A program made the translations under genes and the position numbers. This document shows positions 1 through 8,423 of a DNA stretch of 64,000 bases, in pieces. The stretch comes from Bog-105 sp965277435 (lineage in GTDB: Bacteria; Acidobacteriota; Terriglobia; Bryobacterales; Bryobacteraceae), in NCBI GenBank assembly GCA_965277435.1, contig OZ255821.1, positions 3,038,001 to 3,102,000 on the forward strand. The letters are read 5' to 3'. The notes beneath the pieces were generated by a model. That model searched no databases, was not told where the DNA came from, and was given only the letters and a program-made list of their open reading frames with translations. Every line of letters starts with the position of its first letter. The stretch's first letter is position 1.

Positions 1-111
1 AGTACTAGGCAGCCCCGAACTCTAGCCGCTGGTAACTTTCCCGAGCGAACATTATTCTGCTATCGCCTCGCGTAATTTCGCATCGAACAAATTGTTGTCT
101 GAACTATCATC

Positions 112-1326
112 ATGCCCGTATTAGAAGCCACCGCGAACCTCCTTGCCGAACTACGCGCCGCCCGCTCAGAAAGCGATCGGCTCTTCGCCATTCTCACTAA
201 TGAAGCCCTCTACGACCGCCCCATCGATGCCCGCCACCGCGTCATATTTTATGTGGGCCATCTTGATGGCTTCGATTCCATTCAAATTTGCCGGGAAGCC
301 CTGGGATTGCCTTCCAAAGATCCCCAATTCGACAACCTGTTCCAGGCCGGTATCGACCCCGATTCCTCTCATCTGCCTACCGATACACCCGCTGATTGGC
401 CCTCTTTCGAGCAGGTAACGGCTTACGTCTCTCGCTGCCGCCAACACGTGGATCAACACCTCGAACAAGCTTCGGAAGAGGAAGTTTGTATGGCGCTCGA
501 ACACCGTTTGATGCACCTGGAAACCCTGGCCTACATGTTCCATAATTTCGACTACTCGAAAAAGCATGTGGCAAGCGCCGCTCGTCTCGAACCGGCCAGG
601 CAGCCCTCCCCCGACACTACTTGGATCGATGTCCCGGCTGGCACGGCAGTATTAGGTAAACCGCGTGACGGCTCGTTCGGCTGGGATAACGAGTTCGAAG
701 AAACTATTAGAACTGTCGCCCCCTTCCGTATCCAGCAAAACAGCATCACGAACGGCGATTATCTTCGCTTCGTCGACGAAGGCGCTTCAATTCCACATTT
801 TTGGACTAAGCGCGGCGATGCGCTCTTCTATCGCGGCATGTTCGAAGAAATCCCTCTTCCCCTGGACTGGCCCGTTTACGTCACCCAGCGCCAGGCGCAA
901 GCGTATGCGCAGTTCATCGGCAAGTCTCTTCCCACAGAAGAGCAGTTTCATCGGGCTGCCTACCCGCAAAATCAAAGTTATCCTTGGGGTGACAACGAGC
1001 CGTCCCGAGCCATGGGCAATTTTGACTTTCAGCGCTGGGATCCCGAGCCAGTCACTGCTACGCCCGCTGGCGCGAGTTACCTCGGAGTCAATCAGTTGGT
1101 CGGCAATGGCTGGCAGTGGACCAGCACCCCCTTCGCCCCGCTACCCGGCTTCCAACCGCATTCCACGTATCCCGGCTACTCTGCGAATTTTTTCGACGGT
1201 GAGCATTTCGTAATCAAAGGCGCCTCCCCTCGCACCGCTGCACGGCTCCTCCGTCGTTCTCTCCGTAACTGGTTCCGCTCCGACTATCCGTACCTGTACG
1301 CCACGTTTCGCTGTGTGGAGAACTAA
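112..1326 (+). CDS. egtB: Ergothioneine biosynthesis sulfoxide synthase EgtB
   Basis: Predicted non-heme iron enzyme that joins trimethylhistidine (hercynine) to a thiol donor, the C-S bond step of ergothioneine synthesis. The N-terminal DinB-like half carries His50 (in YVGHLDGFD) and His131/His135 (in HRLMH), which match the spacing of the iron-binding triad of characterised EgtB. From about residue 165 a formylglycine-generating-enzyme-like fold follows, with GNGWQWTSTPF near the C-terminus. The 404-residue length is normal. egtD starts 5 bp downstream, so the two form an operon. No egtA or egtC is nearby, so the donor (cysteine or gamma-glutamylcysteine) cannot be told from context. Confidence 0.93.
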   Translation: MPVLEATANLLAELRAARSESDRLFAILTNEALYDRPIDARHRVIFYVGHLDGFDSIQICREALGLPSKDPQFDNLFQAGIDPDSSHLPTDTPADWPSFEQVTAYVSRCRQHVDQHLEQASEEEVCMALEHRLMHLETLAYMFHNFDYSKKHVASAARLEPARQPSPDTTWIDVPAGTAVLGKPRDGSFGWDNEFEETIRTVAPFRIQQNSITNGDYLRFVDEGASIPHFWTKRGDALFYRGMFEEIPLPLDWPVYVTQRQAQAYAQFIGKSLPTEEQFHRAAYPQNQSYPWGDNEPSRAMGNFDFQRWDPEPVTATPAGASYLGVNQLVGNGWQWTSTPFAPLPGFQPHSTYPGYSANFFDGEHFVIKGASPRTAARLLRRSLRNWFRSDYPYLYATFRCVEN

Positions 1327-1331
1327 CCCAC

Positions 1332-2288
1332 GTGTCATTAAGCGCCAAACCCACTCTGTCCGCCTTCGCGCTCGATGTTGAAAACGGTCTTTTGACATCG
1401 GGCCAGAAACAGATTTCCTCGCGTTTTTTTTACGACGATCTCGGCAGTTCACTTTTTGAAGCCATCACTCTGCTGCCCGAATATGGACTTACACGCGCCG
1501 ATGAGCGGCTCCTGCAAACCCACGCCGCCGAAATCGTCGATGCTGCCGGGCTTATCGTTACCACCAGCGAACTCGGCAGCGGCAGTGGCAAAAAAACCCG
1601 CTACATCCTCGAAGCTCTAAATCGGACCAATGGGCGCAGTCTGTATCGGCCCATCGATGTCTCGGCGGCGGCCCTTGCCACTTGTGAAAAAGAAACCAAC
1701 GATCTGGCTGCGGTCCAACCCGTCTGCGCCGACTGGCTTGACGGACTGCGACTCGTCTCCGGCACTCGATCCCCCGGACCCCTGCTGCTTCTCTTTCTGG
1801 GCAGTTCCATAGGCAACCTGGAGCGCAGCCAAATCGTCGGCTTCCTCCAGCAAATCCATCGAATTCTGCAACCTGGCGATCTCTTCCTTTTAGGAGTCGA
1901 TCTTGTCAAAGACGTCGACACCATGCTTGGCGCTTACGACGATCCTACCGGCGTCACCGCCGCCTTCAATCTGAATATCCTCGGCCGCATCAATCGGGAA
2001 CTGGGCGGCGATTTCGATTTGCGCTCCTTCGCTCATGAAGTGCGTTGGAACTCTGTCGAACGCCGCATCGAAATGCACCTTCTCTCCGGCCGCGATCAAT
2101 CGGTGTTCATCCGGGATCTCGAAACTTCGATTCGCTTCGAAGCCGGCGAGACCATCTGGACAGAAGCCTCCAACAAGTTCTCGCCCGATGAACTACTCGG
2201 CTTCTCTAACGCGTCAGGTTTTGAAACCGTCAATCTCTGGATCGACGAGCAATGGCCTTTCGCGGAAGTCCTTTGGCGCGTGAAGTAG
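1332..2288 (+). CDS. egtD: L-histidine N-alpha-methyltransferase EgtD
   Basis: SAM-dependent enzyme that trimethylates histidine to hercynine, the first step of ergothioneine synthesis and the supplier of EgtB. The family block FFYDDLGSSLFE (32-43) is followed by the SAM-binding motif ELGSGSGKKT (80-89) and FLGSSIGN (155-162). The length of 318 residues is usual. The start is GTG, 5 bp after the egtB stop, consistent with translational coupling. The last 75 bp overlap the 3' end of the convergent PIG-L gene, an unusually long tail-to-tail overlap. Confidence 0.93.
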   Translation: MSLSAKPTLSAFALDVENGLLTSGQKQISSRFFYDDLGSSLFEAITLLPEYGLTRADERLLQTHAAEIVDAAGLIVTTSELGSGSGKKTRYILEALNRTNGRSLYRPIDVSAAALATCEKETNDLAAVQPVCADWLDGLRLVSGTRSPGPLLLLFLGSSIGNLERSQIVGFLQQIHRILQPGDLFLLGVDLVKDVDTMLGAYDDPTGVTAAFNLNILGRINRELGGDFDLRSFAHEVRWNSVERRIEMHLLSGRDQSVFIRDLETSIRFEAGETIWTEASNKFSPDELLGFSNASGFETVNLWIDEQWPFAEVLWRVK

Positions 2289-3017
2289 CAGTTGCGGCCA
2301 GTATTTGGATTGTCGCGGCAGCCAAAGCCTCTCGCCCCGTTGTTCCCGTGTCCATTGCGCGAGGGCCAACGCCTCTTCTCCCGTGATTTGAGATTTATAA
2401 CGTCGAATCAGCCAGCGCTTTTGCAATGCCGCGCGTGGATCGCTTGCGGAAACAGCCTTTAACGGCGTGTCCATCTCACCCTCCGCTGCTCTAACCCGGC
2501 AGCTCACATCTTCCGCTGAAGTCCACGTTCGGTACGGAAGGTCTTCGTAAAAACCAAGGCGGAATCTTCCTCCAGCACGTAAAGCCGCCCTAGACACGGC
2601 GAGATGATCGACGTGACCCCCCACCCCGAGTGGCGCAAGGATCAGACTCGGACCTATCGACCGTATGCGCCTCACCAGGTCAGCCACCAGTTCTTCGCGC
2701 AAAAGACCAGCCGTCTCCGGGTTGCACACCGTGAGAGCGCCGATCCCAAGACGCAACGGCGCGTCTAACAGACCCAGATCCGTCACGCGGATCGTTCGGC
2801 CGATGCGCTGCAGCACGGCGCGGTCCTCGCGCTTCCGTATAGAGGACGCCATAGCGCCCATAGCGCCCTGTCGCTCTGCATGAGGAGCATAGGCGCTCTC
2901 TGTGAAGAAGTTGATCACGCGTATCTCAACCGGCAGGCGCTGCCATCTCACCAACGCGCAGAATAGGGAGAAGGCAGCATCGTCGCGGTGTGGCGATAGT
3001 ACCGTGAGTGGAAGCAT
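2214..3017 (-). CDS. PIG-L (LmbE-like) family deacetylase
   Basis: Zinc-dependent N-acetyl-sugar deacetylase family, 267 residues. The metal motif near the N-terminus reads SPHRDDAAFS, a variant of the textbook PHPDDE. It keeps the His and both Asp but replaces Pro and Glu, as in many PIG-L proteins beside glycosyltransferases. A second metal motif, GGHVDHLAVSR, lies mid-protein. This is the last gene of a minus-strand operon: its ATG overlaps the glf stop by one base (TGATG). It probably acts on a sugar built or transferred by the upstream enzymes. The substrate is unknown. Confidence 0.8.
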   Translation of the reverse strand: MLPLTVLSPHRDDAAFSLFCALVRWQRLPVEIRVINFFTESAYAPHAERQGAMGAMASSIRKREDRAVLQRIGRTIRVTDLGLLDAPLRLGIGALTVCNPETAGLLREELVADLVRRIRSIGPSLILAPLGVGGHVDHLAVSRAALRAGGRFRLGFYEDLPYRTWTSAEDVSCRVRAAEGEMDTPLKAVSASDPRAALQKRWLIRRYKSQITGEEALALAQWTREQRGERLWLPRQSKYWPQLLLHAPKDFRERPLLVDPEIDGFKT

Positions 3018-4171
3018 CAGCCGGTAAGCGCGGGGAGAACCGTCAGAGGCCGGCCCACAGCTACTGCTGCCGCCTTCTTCTCAGGAGTAAGTTCTTTCAC
3101 CAGCGTCAGCGCCTGAGCCACCACTTGATCCATGTTGTAGTAACGATACGTCGCCAGCCGCCCGACAAAGTGTACCGCCGGATGCTGTGCAGCCAAATCC
3201 CCGTACTGCTTATAAAGAGCCCCATTTTCAGGGGTCGGCACCGGATAGTACGGATCGCCCTCATCCACCGGATACTCATAGACGACGCTGGTCTTCCGGT
3301 GAACTTGCCCCGTCAGATGCTTGAATTCCGTGATGCGCGTATACGCATGGTCGTTCGGATAGTTCACCACCGCCACAGGTTGCAGGAACTCCCGGTCAAT
3401 CGTCTGGTGCTCGAAGCGTAACGAACGATACGGCAATCGCCCAAAGCGGAAATCGAAAAATTCGTCCACCGGCCCGCTGTATATCACTTCCCGGAACCTG
3501 CTCTCTCGCACGGCATCGCTATAGCTGCAGCCGAGTTGGATTGTAATGTTCGAATGATCCAGCATATTTTCGAAAAGGCGCGTAAATCCGTGTTTCGGCA
3601 TCGCCTGAAAGCGATCTGTGAAATAACGATCGTCCCGGTTCGTTCGTACCGGAATCCTGGCCGTCACCTGCGCATCCAGTTCCGATGGATCTTTGCCCCA
3701 CTGTTTGCGCGTATAGTTGCGAAAGAGCTTCTCGTAAAGGTCACGCCCTACTTTGCTCACCACCACGTCTTCGGAAGTGCGCAGCGAAGGTCGCACTTCC
3801 GCGCGAGCAGCCAAAAAGTCTTGCGCCTCTTTCTCAGTGTTTAACTCCAGCCCATAGATCTGGTTGATCGTGTTCAGATTAATCGGCACCGGCACTAGCT
3901 TTCCATCCACCTGCGCTAGCACCCTGTGTTCGTAATTGCGCCACGAAGTATATTGCGATAGATAGGTAAACACCGGCTCAGAATTGGTATGAAAGATGTG
4001 CGGCCCGTAACGATGTACCGTTATCCCGGCGTCGTTCTGATGATCGTAAGCGTTGCCTCCGACGTGATTCCGCCGGTCAATCAGCAACACCTTTTTGTTG
4101 AACACTCGCGCCATTCTGTCCGCCACCACTGACCCTGCAAATCCCGCCCCAACGATCAGGTAATCAAACAT
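3017..4171 (-). CDS. glf: UDP-galactopyranose mutase
   Basis: Flavoenzyme that interconverts UDP-galactopyranose and UDP-galactofuranose, the donor for galactofuranose in cell-surface glycans. The N-terminal FAD motif is YLIVGAGFAGSV. Family blocks include GGNAYDH, GPHIFHTN and, near the end, HFVGRLATYRYYNMDQ. The length of 384 residues is normal. It lies between a glycosyltransferase (8-nt overlap upstream) and a PIG-L deacetylase (1-nt overlap downstream), so expression is probably coupled. The context points to a Galf-containing polysaccharide or glycolipid. Confidence 0.94.
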   Translation of the reverse strand: MFDYLIVGAGFAGSVVADRMARVFNKKVLLIDRRNHVGGNAYDHQNDAGITVHRYGPHIFHTNSEPVFTYLSQYTSWRNYEHRVLAQVDGKLVPVPINLNTINQIYGLELNTEKEAQDFLAARAEVRPSLRTSEDVVVSKVGRDLYEKLFRNYTRKQWGKDPSELDAQVTARIPVRTNRDDRYFTDRFQAMPKHGFTRLFENMLDHSNITIQLGCSYSDAVRESRFREVIYSGPVDEFFDFRFGRLPYRSLRFEHQTIDREFLQPVAVVNYPNDHAYTRITEFKHLTGQVHRKTSVVYEYPVDEGDPYYPVPTPENGALYKQYGDLAAQHPAVHFVGRLATYRYYNMDQVVAQALTLVKELTPEKKAAAVAVGRPLTVLPALTG

Positions 4172-5297
4172 GCGACGGCCGTTCCACTGCCACTTCGCTG
4201 ATCAGTTCGTTCATGCTGTACCAAATAGTGTCCCAGGAGGAACCCGCCAGAAACCGATCCGCGCGCATTCGAAAATTGTCCTGCGGCTCGTCGCCTGCTA
4301 AGTAAATTTCCGCGATCTCCACAAATTCTTCCGGGCTTCGCGCAATACCCACCAGGCCCTGCTCCCCATAAGCAGAAACTACGTCCTGAATCGGCGTGCT
4401 AATCACTCGTAATCCGGCCGCCAGATATTCCGGCGTCTTCGTCGGGCTGATAAAACGCGTCGCATCGTTGAGCGCAAATGGCAGCATCCCAATCTCCCAA
4501 CCCGCGAGATAAGCCGGCAGCTGGTCATACGTCTTGAGACCAAGATAGTGAATATTGGCGGCTTCCGGCAGTGTCGCCGGATCGATTTTAACCACCGGAC
4601 CCAGCAGAATGAACTGCCACTCCGGCCGCATGTCAGCTAACTCTTTGAGCAGAGATAAATCCATGCGTTCATCGATCACACCCGCGTAACCCAAACGTGG
4701 GTGCGCCAGCTTCACCTGATCCTCAGGCGCCTGCAAAATCCCTCGCGCTTGCCTGAAGTGCCTCACATCCACGCTGCTCGGAAACAGATGCACCGAGCGA
4801 TGCTGCTCACGCTTGGCCGCATACAGGCTAGCGCCCCCGGTGAACACCAAATCCGCTTCCGCAAACAGTGCGCGCTCGTTTTCCTGCAGCGAAGGAGGTG
4901 CTCCCGCAAATCCGGACAGCTCATCCATGCAGTCGTAAACCGTCGCGACCGGTCGAAGTTCGAACGCGAACTCGCGCGCCATGGGCGTGTAGTACCAAGC
5001 CAGATATGTCTCGATCTTCTCTTCTCGCAGCAAGGTCCCCAGCAGCCGTTTTTGCTGCTGCAAAACCTCGCTCGGTGATAAACCGTGCGGCAACACAGGA
5101 GTCGCTATCATCACTCCCGGCGCATCCGCTTGAGAAATCCGCAAATGCGGGTTGTTCTCTTCTTCAAAAATCGGCTCCTCGAAAAAGAAAACCCTATGTG
5201 TTCTCCCGAAGCGGCTCATCAAGTGCTGTGGCCGCTGAAACACGAAGCCCCATCGCAGATGAGAAAGGCAGATGATGTCGAAAGTCGGTGGGTTCAT
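4164..5297 (-). CDS. Glycosyltransferase (GT4-like) paired with Glf
   Basis: The 377-residue protein opens with FDIICLSHLRWGFVFQRPQH, typical of glycosyltransferases found beside UDP-galactopyranose mutase. The C-terminal half has a GT-B nucleotide-sugar site, including FISPTKTPEYLAAG followed by VISTPI. It probably transfers a hexose, perhaps galactofuranose, onto an extracellular glycan; that acceptor is an inference. Its first 104 nt overlap the 3' end of the upstream hydrolase in another frame. The conserved N-terminus begins inside the overlap, so the overlap looks real and not a misplaced start. Confidence 0.85.
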   Translation of the reverse strand: MNPPTFDIICLSHLRWGFVFQRPQHLMSRFGRTHRVFFFEEPIFEEENNPHLRISQADAPGVMIATPVLPHGLSPSEVLQQQKRLLGTLLREEKIETYLAWYYTPMAREFAFELRPVATVYDCMDELSGFAGAPPSLQENERALFAEADLVFTGGASLYAAKREQHRSVHLFPSSVDVRHFRQARGILQAPEDQVKLAHPRLGYAGVIDERMDLSLLKELADMRPEWQFILLGPVVKIDPATLPEAANIHYLGLKTYDQLPAYLAGWEIGMLPFALNDATRFISPTKTPEYLAAGLRVISTPIQDVVSAYGEQGLVGIARSPEEFVEIAEIYLAGDEPQDNFRMRADRFLAGSSWDTIWYSMNELISEVAVERPSHV

Positions 5298-6429
5298 TAG
5301 GAAGTTGGTTTCTCTGTGTAAATAAATGCTGCTGAGCCTGCACCGCTTCGGCTAGCGGCCAATAGATTTCGCGGTTGCCATTTGCGTCGGGATAATCCAG
5401 AAGTGCGTTGTGGCAGTGGCGATCGTCATCCCATCCTGGGTGATTCAAAATTGGATACAAGCAGATGCCTTTCACCGGAACGCCCAACTCGATCGCCGCA
5501 TACACCTCGTTGCATACGTAGTTGAACCAACCGGCCCGTCGGCCATCTTCGGCGCCGGTCTCGGAAATCAAGATCGGACGGTGGTATCTTGTCCAGACTT
5601 CCTCTAACATTTCGCGAAAGGGACGGTACCGCAGGTCACCCGGCCTGAGTTGCTCGCCGTCGTGTACCCACTGATTTCGTTCGTAGAAATTCGCGCCTAA
5701 AATATCCAAATATTCGGCTTTGCCGCCAAGTTCCGGTTCGAGCCGCCCCGACAACATGTCCCAGGCTTCGTACTGCGCGCGCAGATGATTCTGGGCTCGA
5801 AGCACAGACGCCGCGCTTTGGGAATTCGGCGCGATGTGAATCACCGGTTCCGGCGCAATCAGTCTCACGCCAGGCAGTTCCGCTAACAATACTTCGCTGG
5901 CCAATACGGCCCCTCGCACCAGGTTGCGCTTGAGCTGCTGCGCGCAATCCGTACGGCCCGGATTCAGACATCCTACTTCGCCACCCGCCCACGACAGAAA
6001 CGAAATTTCATTGATCGGAGCCACATACTGCACCGGCTCGGGCCAGCTCCTCAGATACTTCGCAACTGCACTCGCGAACTCCGCAAACTCAAATGGAAAA
6101 GCTTCCCCCAATGGATCCACATGATCCGGCCACCCAAAGTGCAGCAGGTCCAGGACAATTTCCGATCCGGCTCGTTCAGCAGCCACCAAAATCGGCTCCA
6201 ACGACCGGAAATCATACATTCCTTTCGTCTCTTCGATAAGGTGCCAGCGCGCCGATTCACGCACAGTGCGTAGATCGAAGCTGCCAAGTAGCTGGAAATC
6301 GGTCAATGCAAACTCGTCATGTCTGGTAACCCCTGTCAGATCCAGGCGGCGTCCATCCGCTCTCCTGTGAGTCGATGATTCGAATCCTCCCTGCAAGAAA
6401 CTGCGAAATCTAAAATCGTCTGGAATCAA
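5194..6429 (-). CDS. Glycoside hydrolase family 1-like protein
   Basis: 411 residues with a TIM-barrel glycosidase pattern: APINEISFLSWAGG (NE acid/base motif), then ILISETGAEDGRRAGW (ETG nucleophile motif) and an aromatic C-terminal segment. It is shorter than classical beta-glucosidases and has no signal peptide. The start is TTG, read as IPDDFRFRSF. It is the first gene of a four-gene minus-strand operon with glycosyltransferase, glf and deacetylase, so it may trim or remodel a glycan made by this operon. A REP-like repeat sits just upstream. The substrate is not deducible. Confidence 0.78.
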   Translation of the reverse strand: MIPDDFRFRSFLQGGFESSTHRRADGRRLDLTGVTRHDEFALTDFQLLGSFDLRTVRESARWHLIEETKGMYDFRSLEPILVAAERAGSEIVLDLLHFGWPDHVDPLGEAFPFEFAEFASAVAKYLRSWPEPVQYVAPINEISFLSWAGGEVGCLNPGRTDCAQQLKRNLVRGAVLASEVLLAELPGVRLIAPEPVIHIAPNSQSAASVLRAQNHLRAQYEAWDMLSGRLEPELGGKAEYLDILGANFYERNQWVHDGEQLRPGDLRYRPFREMLEEVWTRYHRPILISETGAEDGRRAGWFNYVCNEVYAAIELGVPVKGICLYPILNHPGWDDDRHCHNALLDYPDANGNREIYWPLAEAVQAQQHLFTQRNQLPNEPTDFRHHLPFSSAMGLRVSAATALDEPLRENT

Positions 6430-6444
6430 TATTCTTCCTTGTTC

Positions 6445-6466
6445 GTAGGGTAGGCTTTAGCCTGCC
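6445..6466. repeat. REP-like repeat, family A
   Basis: Core GGTAGGCTTTAGCCTGCC, a short imperfect palindrome. Related copies occur near 8355, 8388, 13951, 26037, 42638, 55011 and 62704, always between genes or at gene ends. This copy lies just upstream of the GH1-like gene. Confidence 0.75.
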
Positions 6467-6614
6467 TCGGCTGCCGCCCCGCAAACCATAGATGTAAATA
6501 GAAAGGTTTAGTTGCCTACGCGATAGTTTGCGCAACTCACTGGCCAGCGCCTCGTTCCGGCGATGCTATTCTGAAAACGTATCGAACAGCCTCCCCCGAA
6601 GCCGTTCGTCCTCC

Positions 6615-6687
6615 GGGCCGGTAGCTCAGTTGGTAGAGCATCGCACTTTTAATGCGGTGGTCGCGGGTTCGAGCCCCGCCCGGCTCA
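6615..6687 (+). tRNA. tRNA-Lys (anticodon TTT)
   Basis: A 73-nt cloverleaf. The acceptor stem GGGCCGG pairs with CCGGCTC with one G-T pair. The D arm is GCTC/GAGC, the anticodon loop is CTTTTAA (anticodon TTT), and the T arm GCGGG-TTCGAGC-CCCGC is perfect. The discriminator is A at 6687. CCA is not encoded. Confidence 0.96.
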
Positions 6688-6698
6688 CTTTATCTACC

Positions 6699-6974
6699 TT
6701 ATTCCTGCCACTCCACCCTGCCGTCCTGCTCGTCGGTCTGTAACCACTGCGCCAGTCGTTCCCGTGCATCCTCGGGCCACCCCTGCTTCAGAACGCGCGA
6801 AGCGCTCGTCACGATCTCGAGCTTCCGGAACTCGTCCTTACGCGCTTTGTTGCTGAAAACCAGGTACCAGGACAACCGGTCGCTTTCTGGTCGCAGATCG
6901 GAAACTTCCGCCAGTTGACAGCCGTATCGATGGCGGTTGTCCACTAGGAATTCGGCATTGCTAAGCGAAAACAC
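6699..6974 (-). CDS. Small hypothetical protein
   Basis: 91 residues, GTG start, not recognised. It is soluble and charged, with paired acidic and basic residues, a tryptophan-containing middle (DRLSWYLVFSNKARKDEF) and an acidic end. There is no signal peptide or membrane segment. Its 3' end lies 12 bp from the convergent tRNA-Lys. The composition looks protein-like, unlike nearby shadow frames, but nothing else confirms it. Confidence 0.5.
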   Translation of the reverse strand: MFSLSNAEFLVDNRHRYGCQLAEVSDLRPESDRLSWYLVFSNKARKDEFRKLEIVTSASRVLKQGWPEDARERLAQWLQTDEQDGRVEWQE

Positions 6975-7075
6975 CGATCAGAGGTCGTATTCAGACATCT
7001 GGTTGTGGACCCAGTACAGTGGGGCAAAAGTTACAGCTGTTTTTGCTAGACAGGACTTGCAATCGTTCCTAGAGA

Positions 7076-7102
7076 TTGTAAAAATTTTGTATGCGGTATA
7101 AT
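7076..7102 (+). promoter_or_regulatory. Candidate sigma-70 promoter
   Basis: A perfect TATAAT at 7097-7102, with TTGTAA at 7076-7081 and a 15-bp spacer (shorter than the usual 17). It is followed about 50 bp later by the SD and start of the small-gene cluster at 7155. Confidence 0.4.
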
Positions 7103-7154
7103 CTCATGCGAATCAAAAGCGCATTTCATGCGTCAAATGGTTAAGAGGACGCTC

Positions 7155-7418
7155 ATGAACCGCCATACCCAAATGATCAACGACCGTTACGAAGCCCTGA
7201 TGTTTGCCAAAACTTCGGAGCAGGCACGTGCCGCCGCGAAAGAACTGATCCGCATCGTGCTGGGCGATGGTCACACCGAAAAACCTTTGGAAGAAGCGTT
7301 GCGGGATTGCTGCAAAGTGCTGCGGCCTTCGCAGGATCCGCGGGAGCAGCAGCGATTCGAGGCAGAATTTATTGAACTCGGCATCTGGCCAGAGTCGGCG
7401 CAAAGAATTGCTGCCTGA
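7155..7418 (+). CDS. Small hypothetical protein
   Basis: About 87 residues from ATG 7155, chosen because AAGAGGA (7143-7149) sits 5 nt upstream. An in-frame ATG at 7128 lacks an SD. The product looks helical and charged (HTQMINDRYEALMFAKTSEQ), with a Cys-Cys pair mid-protein. No known domain is recognised. Its stop at 7416-7418 falls inside the probable start region of the next gene, so the two are likely coupled. A TATAAT box lies about 50 bp upstream. Confidence 0.6.
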   Translation: MNRHTQMINDRYEALMFAKTSEQARAAAKELIRIVLGDGHTEKPLEEALRDCCKVLRPSQDPREQQRFEAEFIELGIWPESAQRIAA

Positions 7419-7962
7419 CACTCCTCGTATCCAACACGCTCTTTCGCACGCCCTCGCCTGCGAAAGAGCACTCGAGAAGCAACTTAGATTCTCGATATCC
7501 AAGTGCCAGGACGACAATGAAGTGCAATCGGCCCTCGCCAGCAACGCCGATGAAGCGAAGTCTCAGCATGATCGACTGCAAGAGAGACTTCAGGCTGCTG
7601 CTTCGACCCCAGTCTCGCCTAATGAAGACGAAGCAGACATCTCGGCGCTAGCGCCGCAGATCGCTGACGAGGCAGATGACATTCCTGAAGAAGAGATTCT
7701 TCAAAGTCTCCTGGCAGCATATGTGGGCGAAACCGGCGGAGTGGCCATGTACGAGTCACTCGCCGAAGTAGCGAGGTCCGCAGCCGATTCACAAACTGAA
7801 AATCTGACCCGGCAAATTCAGACAGAAAAGCGGCGTGCGGCTGAACGAATCTGGCGTCTCTTGCCTTCCCGGTCCAAGATCGCATTCAATATGCTGACTG
7901 TTTCGGAGATCGACCCAGCCGTTGAGACGAAGATGGCTGATGATCGCATTGTCGGAGACTAA
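7408..7962 (+). CDS. Ferritin-like (DUF892/YciE-type) protein, probable
   Basis: From a TTG at 7408 the product is about 184 residues, all predicted helix. HALSHALACERALEKQL and the following segment resemble the first helix pair of YciE-type stress proteins. A second pair (LLAAYVGETGGVAMYESLAE) resembles the later helices and carries Glu and Tyr as in ferritin-like folds. An acidic linker joins the two halves. The frame stays open back to ATG 7267, but that part reads as a shadow of the upstream gene. Possible oxidative or starvation stress role, by family only. Confidence 0.55.
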   Translation: MLPDTPRIQHALSHALACERALEKQLRFSISKCQDDNEVQSALASNADEAKSQHDRLQERLQAAASTPVSPNEDEADISALAPQIADEADDIPEEEILQSLLAAYVGETGGVAMYESLAEVARSAADSQTENLTRQIQTEKRRAAERIWRLLPSRSKIAFNMLTVSEIDPAVETKMADDRIVGD

Positions 7963-7966
7963 AGCC

Positions 7967-8131
7967 ATGGCACGCGGTGGATCTCGGAGCACCTTTACTA
8001 AAGAAAAGCGCGTAAAGGCCGTAGCCCGCAAGCGCGTCGGCACTCCAAAGCCGGCGAGAGTTCTCGATGAGCGAACATACAGAACCGACCCCAAGCATAA
8101 GCGGCCTTGGCGGCAGACACTCGACGACTAA
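7967..8131 (+). CDS. Very small basic protein
   Basis: 54 residues from ATG 7967, which lies 5 bp after the upstream stop. The protein is strongly basic: an N-terminal MARGGSRSTFTKEKRVKAVA, then a Pro/Arg-rich segment ending RPWRQTLDD. It could bind nucleic acid, but this is only a charge-based guess. It is the last gene of the three-gene cluster that begins at 7155. An upstream in-frame ATG at 7922 would overlap the previous gene. Confidence 0.45.
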   Translation: MARGGSRSTFTKEKRVKAVARKRVGTPKPARVLDERTYRTDPKHKRPWRQTLDD

Positions 8132-8274
8132 CCCACCTGTAGGGGAAGCTTCAGCCAAATACCACTTAGTTGAGCCAAACTGGTGGCGCGACAACACCTT
8201 TGTCCGCCGCGCAAGAACTCTCCCGGCATTTACCGAAATGGATTCCCTGCCCACGTTTATTAGCTTTCCTGTTC

Positions 8275-8356
8275 CTTGTGGGGCAGTTCCGCGAGCTGCG
8301 TCGGCCTCGCAGGCCGGCTTTTCATCGCGTCGAGCGGCCTCAACTAAGTGACATTA
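8275..8356. repeat. REP-like repeat, family C
   Basis: Contains GGGCAGTTCCGCGAGCTGC, then the palindrome CGGCCTCGCAGGCCGG, and ends ACTAAGTGACATTA. A second copy with the same order lies at 13858-13955. With the family A copies that follow, it fills the 8132-8423 gap, where no gene is seen. Confidence 0.75.
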
Positions 8357-8410
8357 AGCTTCAGCCTGGCATCTTATTTGGTAGTACGGTAGGCTTTAGC
8401 CTGCCATCTT
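8357..8410. repeat. Two family A REP-like copies
   Basis: A degenerate copy (AGCTTCAGCCTGGCATCTT, to 8374) is followed by a good copy at 8388-8410 (GGTAGGCTTTAGCCTGCC plus ATCTT). Together they end 13 bp before the HMG-CoA lyase start. Confidence 0.7.
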
Positions 8411-8423
8411 TTCTGCTTTTTGG

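Noticed and set aside
6528..6743. 71-residue ORF containing a GPVAQLVEHRT-type motif
   Set aside because: It is the translation of the tRNA-Lys gene; this motif is a known artefact of tRNA sequences.
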